NCBI GenBank assembly: GCA_903813345.2 | Contig: CAIIXF020000008.1 | Location: forward strand, 21,000,822 to 21,064,821 | Origin: Owenia fusiformis | Taxonomy: Eukaryota; Annelida; Polychaeta; Sabellida; Oweniidae | Length of the DNA: 64,000 nucleotides | Reading direction: 5' to 3' | Part shown: positions 45,255-55,308 of the stretch, piece by piece | Numbering within the stretch: position 1 is the first letter of the stretch | Layout: each line of letters starts with the position of its first letter | Program-made: the position numbers and the translations under genes | The notes under the pieces: generated by a model | Databases searched by the model: none | What the model was told of the DNA's origin: nothing | Seen by the model: the letters and a program-made list of their open reading frames with translations, nothing else

Positions 45255-45700
45255 TACTTAAAGTTGTAATTACTTTAAAATACCATTTAGGTGTGGAGAA
45301 TTGACACATTAAAATGTTGAACTGATTTTAACAAGTATGAGATAACAATTGCTATTGTCACTACACCTTATCTTAAAAAGTATGCTGACTCATAGAATGC
45401 CCAATATCAGAATCTTGAATAACAAATTTGATAATCACTAATCAAAGGTTCAAAGTACCCACAAAATGAAACAAAACGGGGGTTAAAATTAAAAAATAGC
45501 TTATAATTGAAAACCTAGCTGAAATTGCATTACATTGATTAGAATGTATGTAACTTAAAACCTGTTCAACTGCTAACATCTCAGGTAAGTTATAATAATA
45601 AACAAATAATAATAATGACGTAATGATACATTTCAGATTTAATTTACATCTGATTCTTGGGGTGGGTCTCAACATTCTGCTTTCAAACTAGAAAAACAGC
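45255..45700 (+). repeat. Duplicated segment upstream of vWA copy 2
   Basis: This is the partner of 32625-33110, with the conserved donor CAG|GTAAGTTATAATAATA at 45582. Similarity ends at about 45700, exactly where the ATCCCACC-ended repeat begins. The duplicated locus was therefore split from its coding part (54342) by later insertions. Confidence 0.65.
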
Positions 45701-46295
45701 AACTCCACGGGGTAGCAAATCCCACCGAACAAACGTGTATTGATAAATAGCGGCCATATAAAATTTGAGCCAAATCCATCCACTGGTATTTGAATTATCA
45801 AAGATTATGTTTTTATGAAACATGGTTGCCATTTTGAAATTCAGCTGTTATCTCTAGATTTCTTATTTAGCAGAGCTCCTATGTCCCAAGGTATCAGCAT
45901 ATACAATTTAATCCAAATCTGTCAACTGGTACTTGAGTTATCAAGCATTACATATTTAGTGAAAAATGGCGGAGATTTCGATAAATAGCAGCCACCTTGA
46001 AAATTTCTTCTCAAGCAGAGCTCCTTTATCTCTAGGCATCAGTATATAAAAGGGTCTAGTGCACTTTCCATTATGATTTCCCCATGAACAAAATGAATCA
46101 TTTTTAGGTGTAACATAAAGAATACAATGTCACATAATACTTTGGAAAATAGGTTGAGGTTGAGGTCATTAAGTTCAGCAAGGGAGTATTAACTTGACAT
46201 TGGATGTGTTCTATTGACTTAACATGTGGATACCATCAGATTCCAATGGAGGCCATTGGTTTCTATTGATTTGCACAAAAATACCTAAAATACAC

Positions 46296-46402
46296 TATGA
46301 CCTGAATCGATTGCAAATTAAATAAATAATTTCACAATATGACACAAATGGTATATCACATCAGATGTGCAAATATAAAGTTTGCAATTGATTCAGGTCA
46401 TA
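46296..46402. repeat. ~107-bp hairpin
   Basis: TATGACCTGAATCGATTGCA (46296) pairs with TGCAATTGATTCAGGTCATA (ending 46402), with one mismatch across 22 bases. Between them is a 63-base AT-rich loop. Confidence 0.75.
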
Positions 46403-46548
46403 CTTCAAATTAAAAGATTTACATTTTTTCCTCATTTTTTCCCTACAAAATGTTGCTTCAAAAGCAACATTTACACTTATGGAATCCCATACAACTTTGT
46501 AAATCCAAAGATTATACTATTATGTTTCATTAATTAATAACATATTTT

Positions 46549-49500
46549 GACAAGGCATTAACATGACAAAATGTCACCACCTAGTTGCTCACAATATTAT
46601 GAGTTCAAACTTAAGTCAGATTTGAATTTCTGAGAAATTTGGTCAATTTGAAGCAAGTTGAAAACAGACCTTTTTGACCTTTTTTGACCTTGAGAAGGTC
46701 ATTAAAGGTCAAATCTAAAGTCAGATTTGAATTTCTGAGAACATGTTGATGATTTTGAAAAAAAAATTTGGTCAATTTGAAGCAAGTTGAAAACAGACCT
46801 TTTTGACCTTTTTTGACCTTGAGAAGGTCATTAAAGGTCAAATGTCAAATCTAAAGTCAGATTTGAATTTCTGAGAACATGTAGATGATTTTGAAAAAAA
46901 AATTAGTCAATTTGAAGCAAGTTGAAAAAATACCTTTTTGACCTTTTTTGACCTTGAGAAGGTCACTAAAGGTCAAATGTCAAATCTAAAGTCAAATCTA
47001 AAGTCATATTTGAATTTCTGAGAACATGTAGATGATTTTGAAAAAAAATTTAGTCAATTTGAAGCAAGATGAAAAAATACCTTTTTGACCTTTTTTGACA
47101 TTGAGAAGGTCATTGAAGGTCAAATGTCAAATCTAAAGTCTAAAGTCAGATTTGAATTTCTGAGAACATGTAGATGATTTTGAAAAAAAAATTAGTCAAT
47201 TTGAAGCAAGTTGAAAACAGACCTTTTTGACCTTTTTTGACCTTGAGAAGGTCATTAAAGGTCAAATGTCAAATCTAAAGTCAGATTTGAATTTCTGAGA
47301 ACATGTAGATGATTTTGAAAAAAAAATTAGTCAATTTGAAGCAAGTTGAAAAAAGACCTTTTTGACCTTTTTTGACCTTGAGAAGGTCACTGAAGGTCAA
47401 ATGTCAAATCTAAAGTCAAATCTAAAGTCATATTTGAATTTCTGAGAACATGTAGATGATTTTGAAAAAAAATTTAGTCAATTTGAAGCAAGATGACAAA
47501 ATACCTTTTTGACCTTTTTTGACATTGAGAAGGTCATTGAAGGTCAAATGTCAAATCTAAAGTCTAAAGTCAGATTTGAATTTCTGAGAACATGTAGATG
47601 ATTTTGAAAAAAAAATTAGTCAATTTGAAGCAAGTTGAAAAAAGACCTTTTTGACCTTTTTTGACTTTGAGAAGGTCATTGAAGGTCAAATGTCAAATCT
47701 TAAGTCAAATCTAAAGTCAGATTTTTATTTCTGAGAACACGTATATGATTTTGAAAATTTTTTTTAGTCAATTTGAAGCAAGTTGAAAACAGACCTTTTT
47801 GAACTTTTTTGACCTTGAGAAGGTCATTAAAGGTCAAATGTCAAATCTAAAGTCAGATTTGAATTTCTGAGAACATGTAGATGATTTTGAAAAAAAAATT
47901 AGTCAATTTGAAGCAAGTTGAAAAATACGTTTTTGACCTTTTTTGACCTTGAGAAGGTCATTGAAGGTCAAATGTCAAATCTAAAGTCATATTTGAATTT
48001 CTGAGAACATGTAGATGATTTTGAAAAAAAATTTAGTCAATTTGAAGCAAGATGAAAAAATACCTTTTTGACCTTTTTTGACATTGAGAAGGTCATTGAA
48101 GGTCAAATGTCAAATCTAAAGTCAGATTTGAATTTCTGAGAACATGTAGATGATTTTGAAAAAAAAATTTAGTCAATTTGAAGCAAGTTGAAAAAAGACC
48201 TTTTTGACCTTTTTTGACTTTGAGAAGGTCATTGAAGGTCAAATGACAAATCTTAAGTCAAATCTAAAGTCAGATTTGAATTTCTGAGAACACGTAGATG
48301 ATTTTGAAAAAAATTTTTAGTCAATTTGAAGCAAGTTGAAAACAGACCTTTTTGACCTTTTTGACCTTGAGAAGGTCATTGAAGGTCAAATGTCAAATCT
48401 TAAGTAAAATCTTAAGTCAGATTTGAATTTCTGAGAACACGTAGATGATTTTGAAAAATAAATTTAGTCAATTTGAAGCAAGTTGAAAACAGACCTTTTT
48501 GACCTTTTTTGACCTTGAGAAGGTCATTGAAGGTCAAATGTCAAATCTAAAGTCAGATTTGAATTTCTGAGAACATGTAGATGATTTTGAAAAAAAAATT
48601 TAGTCAATTTGAAGCAAGTTGAAAAAAGACCTTTTTGACCTTTTTTGACTTTGAGAAGGTCATTGAAGGTCAAATGTCAAATCTTAAGTCAAATCTAAAG
48701 TCAGATTTGAATTTCTGAGAACACGTAGATGATTTTGAAAAAAATTTTTAGTCAATTTGAAGCAAGTTGAAAACAGACCTTTTTGACCTTTTTTGACCTT
48801 GAGAAGGTCATTGAAGGTCAAATGTCAAATCTAAAGTCATATTTGAATTTCTGAGAACATGTAGATGATTTTGAAAAAAAATTTAGTCAATTTGAAGCAA
48901 GATGAAAAAATACCTTTTTGACCTTTTTTGACATTGAGAAGGTCATTGAAGGTCAAATGTCAAATCTAAAGTCAGATTTGAATTTCTGAGAACATGTAGA
49001 TGATTTTGAAAAAAAAATTTAGTCAATTTGAAGCAAGTTGAAAAAAGACCTTTTTGACCTTTTTTGACTTTGAGAAGGTCATTGAAGGTCAAATGACAAA
49101 TCTTAAGTCAAATCTAAAGTCAGATTTGAATTTCTGAGAACACGTAGATGATTTTGAAAAATTTTTTTAGTCAATTTGAAGCAAGTTGAAAACAGACCTT
49201 TTTGACCTTTTTGACCTTGAGAAGGTCATTGAAGGTCAAATGTCAAATCTCAAGTAAAATCTTAAGTCAGATTTGAATTTCTGAGAACACGTAGATGATT
49301 TTGAAAAAAAAATTTAGTCAATTTGAAGCAAGTTGAAAACAGACCTTTTTGACCTTTTTTGACCTTGAGAAGGTCATTGAAGGTCAAATGTCAAATCTAA
49401 AGTCAGATTTGAATTTCTGAGAACATGTAGATGATTTTGAAAAAAAAATTTAAGTCAATTTGAAGCAAGTTGAAAAAAGACCTTTTTGACCTTTTTTGAC

Positions 49501-50031
49501 CTTGAGAAGGTCATTGAAGGTCAAATGTCAAAACTTAAGTCAGATTTGAATTTCTGAGAACACGTAGATGATTTTGAAAAAAAAATTTAGTCAATTTGAA
49601 GCAAGTTGAAAACAGACCTTTTTGACCTTTTTTGACCTTGAGAAGGTCATTGAAGGTCAAATGTCAAATCTAAAGTCAGATTTGAAGGTCAAATGTCAAA
49701 TCTAAAGTCAGATTTTAATTTCTGAGAACATGTAGATGATTTTGAAAAAAAATTTAGTCAATGTGAAGCAAGTTGAAAAAAGACCTTTTTGACCTTGAGA
49801 AGGTCATTGAAGGTCAAATGTCAAATCTAAAGTCAGATTTGAACTTCTGAGAACATGTAGATGATTTAGAAAAAAATTGAAGTCAGTCTAAACAGTATTT
49901 GTTAAGTTATAGGAAGTTGTAAGAAATTGTTACAGACGCCAACCGCCGGACGCCAACCGCCGGACGCCAACCGCCGTCGCAAAAAAACGGAGACCATAAC
50001 AATATGTCACCACTTTTGGTGGTGACATAAT
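46549..50031 (+). mobile_element. Family A hairpin-ended element, copy 7, expanded by an internal satellite
   Basis: The left end GACAAGGCATTAACATGACAAAAT.GTCACCACC (46549-46581) is followed by CTAGTT and the satellite. The family A sequence resumes only at ~49900 (TTATAGGAAGTTGTAAGAAATTG), then a 14-bp triplication of CCAACCGCCGGACG (49938-49978), GGAGACCATAACAATATG and the terminal hairpin ATGTCACCACTTTTGGTGGTGACATAAT. Satellite-free copies (31582, 15265) join the same two flanks within ~50 bp, so ~3.3 kb of satellite occupies the element's interior. Confidence 0.85.
46605..49890. repeat. ~140-bp satellite, about 24 units, with higher-order structure
   Basis: Units of 132-150 bp contain AAATCTAAAGTCAGATTTGAATTTCTGAGAAC, ATGTAGATGATTTTGAAAA, TTAGTCAATTTGAAGCAAG, GACCTTTTTGACCTTTTTTGACCTTGAGAAGG and TCATTGAAGGTCAAATGTC in that order. 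Length varies through extra CAAATCTAAAGT blocks. Sub-types (ACCTTGAG, ACATTGAG or ACTTTGAG; AAACAGACC, AAAAGACC or AAAATACC) recur in ordered sets. The block near 47990-48700 is repeated near 48840-49550 at an 849-bp offset (for example AAATGACAAATC at 48241 and 49090), a six-unit higher-order repeat. Non-coding. Confidence 0.95.
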
Positions 50032-50134
50032 AAGATTAATAGAGGGATGTGTAGGATGCAAATGGATTTTGAAGACACAAAAAGACTTCCTGGTTTGGCA
50101 TCTCTACCCCTGTGATTGAATATTGGCCCTAATA

Positions 50135-50541
50135 AGGGGAGGCATCAAAAGTTCGATGTCGGATAGAAAACTAAATAAATCTAGTTAGGGGGGAGGGGGT
50201 TCAAACCCATTTCAGTTTGCTATCCGACAAATTTCAACATTTCAAATTTTCGGCAATTTGACTCAGAATGCCTTCGAATGGTTTAAAAATAAAGATCTTA
50301 CCTGATGCTTTCTTCGTCAAGATCATTCCAAAGGATTCTATTCTATCAATAGTTGTTAAAAGCAGCAAATGACGATAGGAATTAACAAAAACTAGATCAT
50401 GCTTAGCAATAATTTTTCAAATTCTCAAACCAGAAGTCAGGGACCAACTTTCATGATATTTAGTTTTTGGGGGAGGGGGGGTCAGAGTCAAAACTAGATT
50501 TATTTAGTTTCCAATCTGACATTGAACTTTTGATGCCTCCC
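50135..50541. mobile_element. 0.4-kb MITE with ~50-bp TIRs
   Basis: GGGAGGCATCAAAAGTTCGATGTC...AACTAAATAAATCTAGT (50135-50186) is repeated inverted at 50492-50541, with about four mismatches. G-rich tracts (GGGGGGAGGGGG) sit just inside both TIRs. It lies between the family A element and the right end of the 4.65-kb element. Confidence 0.85.
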
Positions 50542-51671
50542 TTAGTTGCCCATTCATCAATACAGTGCTGAATATAGGTCAACAAGATACAAGTGTACAC
50601 ATAAATGTAATAATAAAAGCAGTATATTTATTTTGAAAAATCAGATGAATTTATTTTTGTTCATGGGGAGATCATAATGGAGGGCGCACTAGATCCTTTG
50701 AAGTAAATCCGTCCAATGGTATTTGAGTTATCAAAGATTACCTTTTTCATGAAAAATGGCAGCCATTTTGAAATTCAGCTGACGGCTTTGAAATTTCTTC
50801 TGAAGCAGATCTTCTTTTTCTCTAAACATCAGCATATAAAATTGGAACCAAATCCATTGACTGGTATTTGAGTTATCAATGATTACGTTTTTTTTTACAA
50901 AAAATGGCGGCCATTTTGAAATTCAGTAGCCATCTTGAAAATGCTGGCTATTTTTATCCCAGATTAAAATAGCATAATAGATATAAAAAAATAAATATAA
51001 ATAAATATAAAATTGGAACCAAATCCATCAACCATCTTGAAAATGTCTTCTTGAGCAGCACTTCTTTATCTCTAGGGATCAGCATTTAGAATTTGAACCA
51101 AATCCATCAACTGGTATTTGAGTTATCAAAGGTTACGTTCTTTTATGAAAAATGGCGGCCATTTTGAAATTTAGCTGCCATCTTGAAAATCCCTTCTAAA
51201 GCAGAGCTCCTATGTCCTTAGGCATCAGCATGTAAAATTTGAACCAGATCCATTCAATGGTATTTGAGTTAGCAAAGATAACATTTCTTTACGAAAAATA
51301 GCTGCCATTTTGAAATATGGTGGCCATCTTAAAAACATCTTCTTGAGCAAGGCTCTTTTGTACACAGGCAACAGCACATAAAATTTGAACCAAATCCATC
51401 CACTAGTATTTGAGTTATCCATTTAGCCATTTTGAATTTAATGGCCATATTGAAAATTACTTCTCCAATGGAGGTTATACACCCATAAGGCATAAGGCTA
51501 TAAAATTTGAATGAAATCCATCAACCGGTATTTGAGTTATTGCCCAGACACATGAACGGACAGACGAACAGATGGACGGCTTTTCTATATCCCCCTCAAA
51601 CTTCGTTTGGTGGGATAAAAAGTACAAAAACATATTTCTTCGCAGAATTCACCAGCCAAATGCAACCCACT

Positions 51672-52080
51672 TAAGGTACAGCTGGAAAGTAACATTTTGG
51701 TAAAAAATTGCTATACCTGCACATGTTATTTTCTGGTACAAAATAAAGTATGAAGGCATGTATCAATTTCCTTGCTTTTTTCAGGAAAGTATCATTACAT
51801 TGTCTTCTTTTAGAATATCTGGTAGGCGTTCAAAGGGAACTCCAGGGAATTCTGATATTTCACACTTCCTGTTTTTCCAAATTTTCTTTCAAAGTTTCCA
51901 GACAACACAGGAGCTACCATTGACCTGTTTCCAGGTTTACTAAAAGTAGACAGTGTAATGATACTTTCTGAAAAAAGCAAGGAAATACACACATGCCTTC
52001 ATACTTAATTCTGTACCAGAAAATAACATGTGCAGGTATAGCAATTTTTTACCAAAATGTTACTTTCCAGCTGAACCTTA
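51672..52080. repeat. ~410-bp palindrome with ~150-bp arms
   Basis: TTAAGGTACAGCTGGAAAGT through GAAAGTATCATTACATTGTC (51672-51822) is inverted at ~51936-52080, with over 90% identity by eye. The ~110-bp loop includes GACCTGTTTCCAGG. Mirror ORFs on both strands result. It is a foldback MITE candidate. Confidence 0.85.
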
Positions 52081-52093
52081 AGGTGGCATAAAG

Positions 52094-52697
52094 TGCTGCT
52101 TATTTTTTCGTGAAGCCACTCAGTAAAATTACAATTTCTCTGCACCCTGATGTCCAATCAACATCATTTGAGTATATATCTCCCTTACACGTTTGGGCAT
52201 CCGGTAATGACAACATCTACCCAATGAAAAAACCTGGAAGACTGCAGATTTCATGTAATGATTTACGTTCATGTAAACAAGTAAAGTACATTTAATCCCA
52301 ATATAAAACACTGGCCTACATATAATAACATGTTCAAACTGAAATATAGAAAATTTTCGACATAGCATTTGCTTCCGTGTTCTGTATGCCCCTCTACCTA
52401 CTTAATAAGGCAATGTATCTTCAAATAAAACTTTAGCCAAGTAGATCTATTAGAGTCTCTGGAACACTTTTATAAATAGTTTTCACAAGCAATTTTGTTT
52501 GTGAATATCAAATTTTGTCTTCCCGATTTCAGTCATGAATTACATCAATTTCGCGTGCAAACTTTGGGTAGACGTTGTTATTCCCGGACGCCAAAACGTG
52601 TCAGGAACACATAGATACTTGAATAATCTTGATTGGACATAAGGTTGCAGAGAAATCGTAATTTTATTGAGTGGCTTTACAAAAAAATAAAAAATGC
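52094..52697. mobile_element. ~0.6-kb MITE with ~90-bp TIRs
   Basis: The left arm has GAAGCCACTCAGTAAAATTAC, AATTTCTCTGCA and GATGTCCAATCAA (52110-52162). The right arm is the complement (TTGATTGGACAT, TGCAGAGAAAT, GTAATTTTATTGAGTGGCTTTAC, 52631-52680). The ~400-bp interior has no coding features. It lies 14 bp from the palindrome at 51672-52080. Confidence 0.8.
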
Positions 52698-52749
52698 TAT
52701 ACGCCTCATTTATCATAAATAATGTACTGAATTAACAACCCAGCCTATG

Positions 52750-53345
52750 GTTTCTATACTGACAGGCCTACTCCAAGGGGTTTACTATATATAAACCTTG
52801 ACGGGGATCCTCAGTGCACATGGGATATCTTTTTTGACATTTGGTATGGCAATGGACCCAAAATTTAGGATCTGGAATGATAATGACCCCGAAATTAAGC
52901 CTTGAGATATGGCAATGGGTGGATTTTCAACTACATGTATCTGGTATTGGAAATATGTGGCCTCACACTTGTGGTATGGCGTTGGTCTAGTAGTTACACA
53001 TATCTTTAATTTGAGGTTGTTTGAATCATTTTTCTCAAAGATCTACCTTCTTGTCAGGTTTTCTTCAGTTTGAATTGAGACTAACATACCTAGAAGATTT
53101 GAATATTGTTTTTTTGCCCTGTGGTATGGCATTGGTCCTATATTTGGTATGGCATTTGTTTTATATTTGGACATTTGGTATGGCTTTTGGCGTTATTTTT
53201 GTTGGTATGAGAACACATTGAAATTGACAGATTGGTATGGGAACATATTGATATCTGAGGGTTCAGCCTAAGGACCCTGCCGAATTTTGAATACAGTGAA
53301 CCCTGGCGGTCTACAACAGTCTATACTGACAGGTCTACTTTCAGT
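52750..53345. repeat. Region with repeated GGTATGGCATTGG words
   Basis: TGGTATGGCAATGGACCC, GTGGTATGGCGTTGGTC, GTGGTATGGCATTGGTCC and shorter relatives occur at 52852, 52973, 53121, 53142, 53168 and 53235. TATACTGACAGGYCTACT is repeated at 52756 and 53322, bracketing them, so it may be a direct-repeat-flanked element. Non-coding. Confidence 0.5.
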
Positions 53346-53379
53346 CAATGTCCCATATCAAAATTGCATTGACAGGTGC

Positions 53380-53835
53380 ATTTCAATTACGGTAATCACA
53401 ACCTGCCATTGACGATATACATGTGAAAGTTTCCTGAAAATGACTCCCTTAAGTCCTGCTTTTTGTCAAATTCTATAGAGTAAACACCAAAAACTGTAAT
53501 TCCCAGAGCTTTGAAATCTTCAGAGGACATATGTTGCACATAAAGCAACTACTACCACTTATTTGAAAGTTCTACTTCAACAAAGTGTCTGATGTTTACA
53601 GAAAATTTGACATTTTGACTTCAAAATTGGCAATTTCTCGGAAACCGGGCGATGATGAATGGCGATGAAAGGTCAAACAGGCGTTATGGATATGCATAAA
53701 ATGAATGTAAATATGACTCAATACGAATAGCAGTTTTAATTTGTGCGGCCAATGATGATTGACTTTATACATGAGTAAGTTCCCTGAAAATGACAAAGTC
53801 CTAATTTTTGTCAAATTAGATGATCCCAACCCGTG
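53380..53835. repeat. Diverged direct repeat (CCTGAAAATGAC modules)
   Basis: TATACATG.GAAAGTTTCCTGAAAATGACTC...AAGTCCT.CTTTTTGTCAAATT at 53416-53476 recurs as TATACATGAGTAAGTTCCCTGAAAATGAC...AAGTCCTAATTTTTGTCAAATT at 53766-53818, a ~350-bp offset. Class unknown. Confidence 0.55.
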
Positions 53836-54082
53836 CCTAAGGTTGCCAAACTTTTGGAGAGAAGTGTAACTTTACTCTTTTTTCCTAACTATAGGACTCT
53901 GGTGTTCACCATAACAAATATGTTCAAATTCGTTCACTGGTATAAAATTATCAAATTGCACAGTAAAATGTTTTTGGTTATCGCTCTGAATTTTGCGCAA
54001 AAATATTTTTTGGGAAATCCTGACCGAGGGTTCATTCGAACCAATCGAACCCCCAATCCCTACGGCTATGAGTTGACATCAA

Positions 54083-54150
54083 TCGCCAACCGCCGTCACA
54101 AAAAATGGAGACCATAACAATATGTCACCACTTTTTGGTGGTGACATAAT
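54083..54150 (+). mobile_element. Family A element, right end only (copy 8)
   Basis: CGCCAACCGCCGTCACAAAAAATGGAGACCATAACAAT plus the terminal hairpin ATGTCACCACTTTTTGGTGGTGACATAAT. It closely matches the right end at 49965-50031. The left part is gone. Confidence 0.8.
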
Positions 54151-54341
54151 TATAGCAACCATATCAGGAGCGAAATAGTCTGACAAGGAATGTCCCTTAA
54201 AGTATATTTTAGAGACTGAATACCCATATCTCCTATTTAAAGGGCGATAAATAAAAAGCATAATTCCAATAAGTTAAAAAGATCTAATAAAAAGATTTAA
54301 TACCCTTTAATTTTTTAGACCTCAAAATACGGATAGATATC

Positions 54342-54690
54342 ATGTCGGTCCTTATTGGATTCCTCATTGATGTTTCAAGTACAATGCGGTTGACTATCGG
54401 AGGCAAGCCAAGAATGAGAGAGAGTAGCCATTGGTCTTATTCTATATTCAATATGCTGAATAAAGCATGACGTTTCATCCTCAAATTTTATATTTGCATT
54501 AGGGGTTGGAGCTCGTGAAAAGCCTCATACATTTGACATACTTAATACACTCAATGAAGCGGTAACACCATTAGTTAAAAAACTAACTAAAAGAGAGATG
54601 ATTGAGGAAATTCTTACAATACTTGAGAAACATGGCGCACCTAGAGTCCGTGTTTGGGGTAAAAAAGAGGATTTCCTGTTTCATGACAGA
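54342..54690 (+). pseudogene. vWA-like N-terminal exon, copy 2, frameshifted
   Basis: ATG at 54342 follows a 3' splice site (TTTTTTAG at 54311-54318), as in copy 1. Sequence is nearly identical to 34380-34725. An 8-bp deletion (GATGGCTT of copy 1) after ...SIFNML creates a stop (TGA) within three codons. The remaining ~65 codons (HDVSSSNFIFALGVGAREKP... to RVRVWGKKEDF) stay open in the shifted frame. At ~54673 the sequence jumps to the CTGTTTCATGACAGATGAG piece that in copy 1 lies at ~36791. About 400 bp of coding sequence present in copy 1 between those points is therefore deleted. It is a pseudogene in its N-terminal half. Confidence 0.75.
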
Positions 54691-54699
54691 TGAGTCAAT

Positions 54700-55308
54700 A
54701 TGTGTCAGCAATACAGACTGAGGTGCAAGAAAGTGGACTTGAAAGGTGCTATAGAGGCCATAAGTGAGAAACGACCAGTGGTTGCCAGGTTCCGTTTAAC
54801 TGCAGACAAATGGACGCGGTTCAAGGAGTTTTATGAAAACCATCCAAATGGTATTCTCAGCAGAAAAGATTTGGAGATAAGCAGGGAGCAAAACGCTCAA
54901 ATAACAGGACATGCTGTGGTGCTGACAAGTTATGACAGTAAAGGTCTACGCCTAATGAACTCTTGGGGACGGGATTGGGCAGAAGGTGGTTTCTTTAAAA
55001 TACGGGACGCAAATGTACTAGGTCTGGAGTTTATTGATGTCTACTGGGAAGAGGATGACCTCACAGAATCGGAAAAGGATGCATATAAACTATCTGGACC
55101 AAAGAAAGCCAGAGAGATAGTGTCCACTCTTAAAGGGCTAAAGCTTGCAAAATACAGATGCCCAAAGTGCTGTGTTGACTCCCATATAAGTCTTTTTAAG
55201 GGCACTTTGTTGAGGGCAAGATGCCCTAAATGCAAAGAAACATTTGACACTAATAAAAAGGGTAACATTCTTGCATTGAATATGTATCTGACATCACTGT
55301 GCCAGTAA
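54700..55308 (+). pseudogene. Papain-like C1 peptidase C-terminal half plus zinc ribbon (copy 2)
   Basis: An open frame of 202 codons from an ATG at 54700. Residues 70-102 read GHAVVLTSYDSKGLRLMNSW then GRDWAEGGFF, the His (71) and Asn (87) active-site blocks of papain-family C1 peptidases. Residues 24-45 (RPVVARFRLTADKW) match the strand that usually precedes them. The catalytic cysteine block is absent upstream. Residues 154-178 hold two CxxC pairs (CPKC and CPKC, 18 residues apart), a zinc-ribbon-like C-terminus. The ATG is probably not native: TGTGTCAG at 54701-54708 resembles a 3' splice site, and the sequence upstream is a vWA remnant. The frame is intact and conserved-looking, so this exon decayed late or is still used by splicing. 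Fusion of a vWA region with a C1 peptidase is the family's recognisable feature; function is unknown. Confidence 0.7.

Larger units (their letters stand above)
46052..50696. mobile_element. 4.65-kb element with ~45-bp inverted ends, carrying nested elements
   Basis: Left end GGGTCTAGTGCACTTTCCAT continuing TATGATTTCCCCATGAACAAAA. The right end is the inverted form (TTTTGTTCATGGGGAGATCATAATGG...GCACTAGATCC, ending 50696), about 90% matching. Flank continuity of the host repeat supports the boundaries; no clear target duplication is seen. It encodes no transposase. It contains a 107-bp hairpin (46296-46402), the satellite-bearing family A element and a 0.4-kb MITE. Confidence 0.75.
45703..51620. 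mobile_element. Repeat with ATCCCACCRAAC inverted ends and internal ~146-bp tandem units, split by a later insertion
   Basis: The left end AAATCCCACCGAACAAACG (45711) and right end CTTCGTTTGGTGGGATAAAA (~51600-51619) are inverted. Between them are ~146-bp units containing AAATTTGAACCAAATCCATC, TGGTATTTGAGTTATCAAAG, ATGGCGGCCATTTTGAAAT and AGAGCTCCTTTATCTCTAGG: about two left of 46052 and five right of 50696. CAGACACATGAACGGACAGACG precedes the right end. The unit resumes at 50697 exactly where it broke off at 46051, which shows that 46052-50696 is an insertion. Confidence 0.75.

Noticed and set aside
46611-46841. Minus-strand ORF with a duplicated TFNDLLKVKKGQKG peptide
   Set aside because: Derived from the first satellite units; the frame is lost in other units.
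54079-54150. GGTGGTGACATAAT hairpin as a transcription terminator
   Set aside because: The same hairpin ends every complete family A element, so it is the element terminus.
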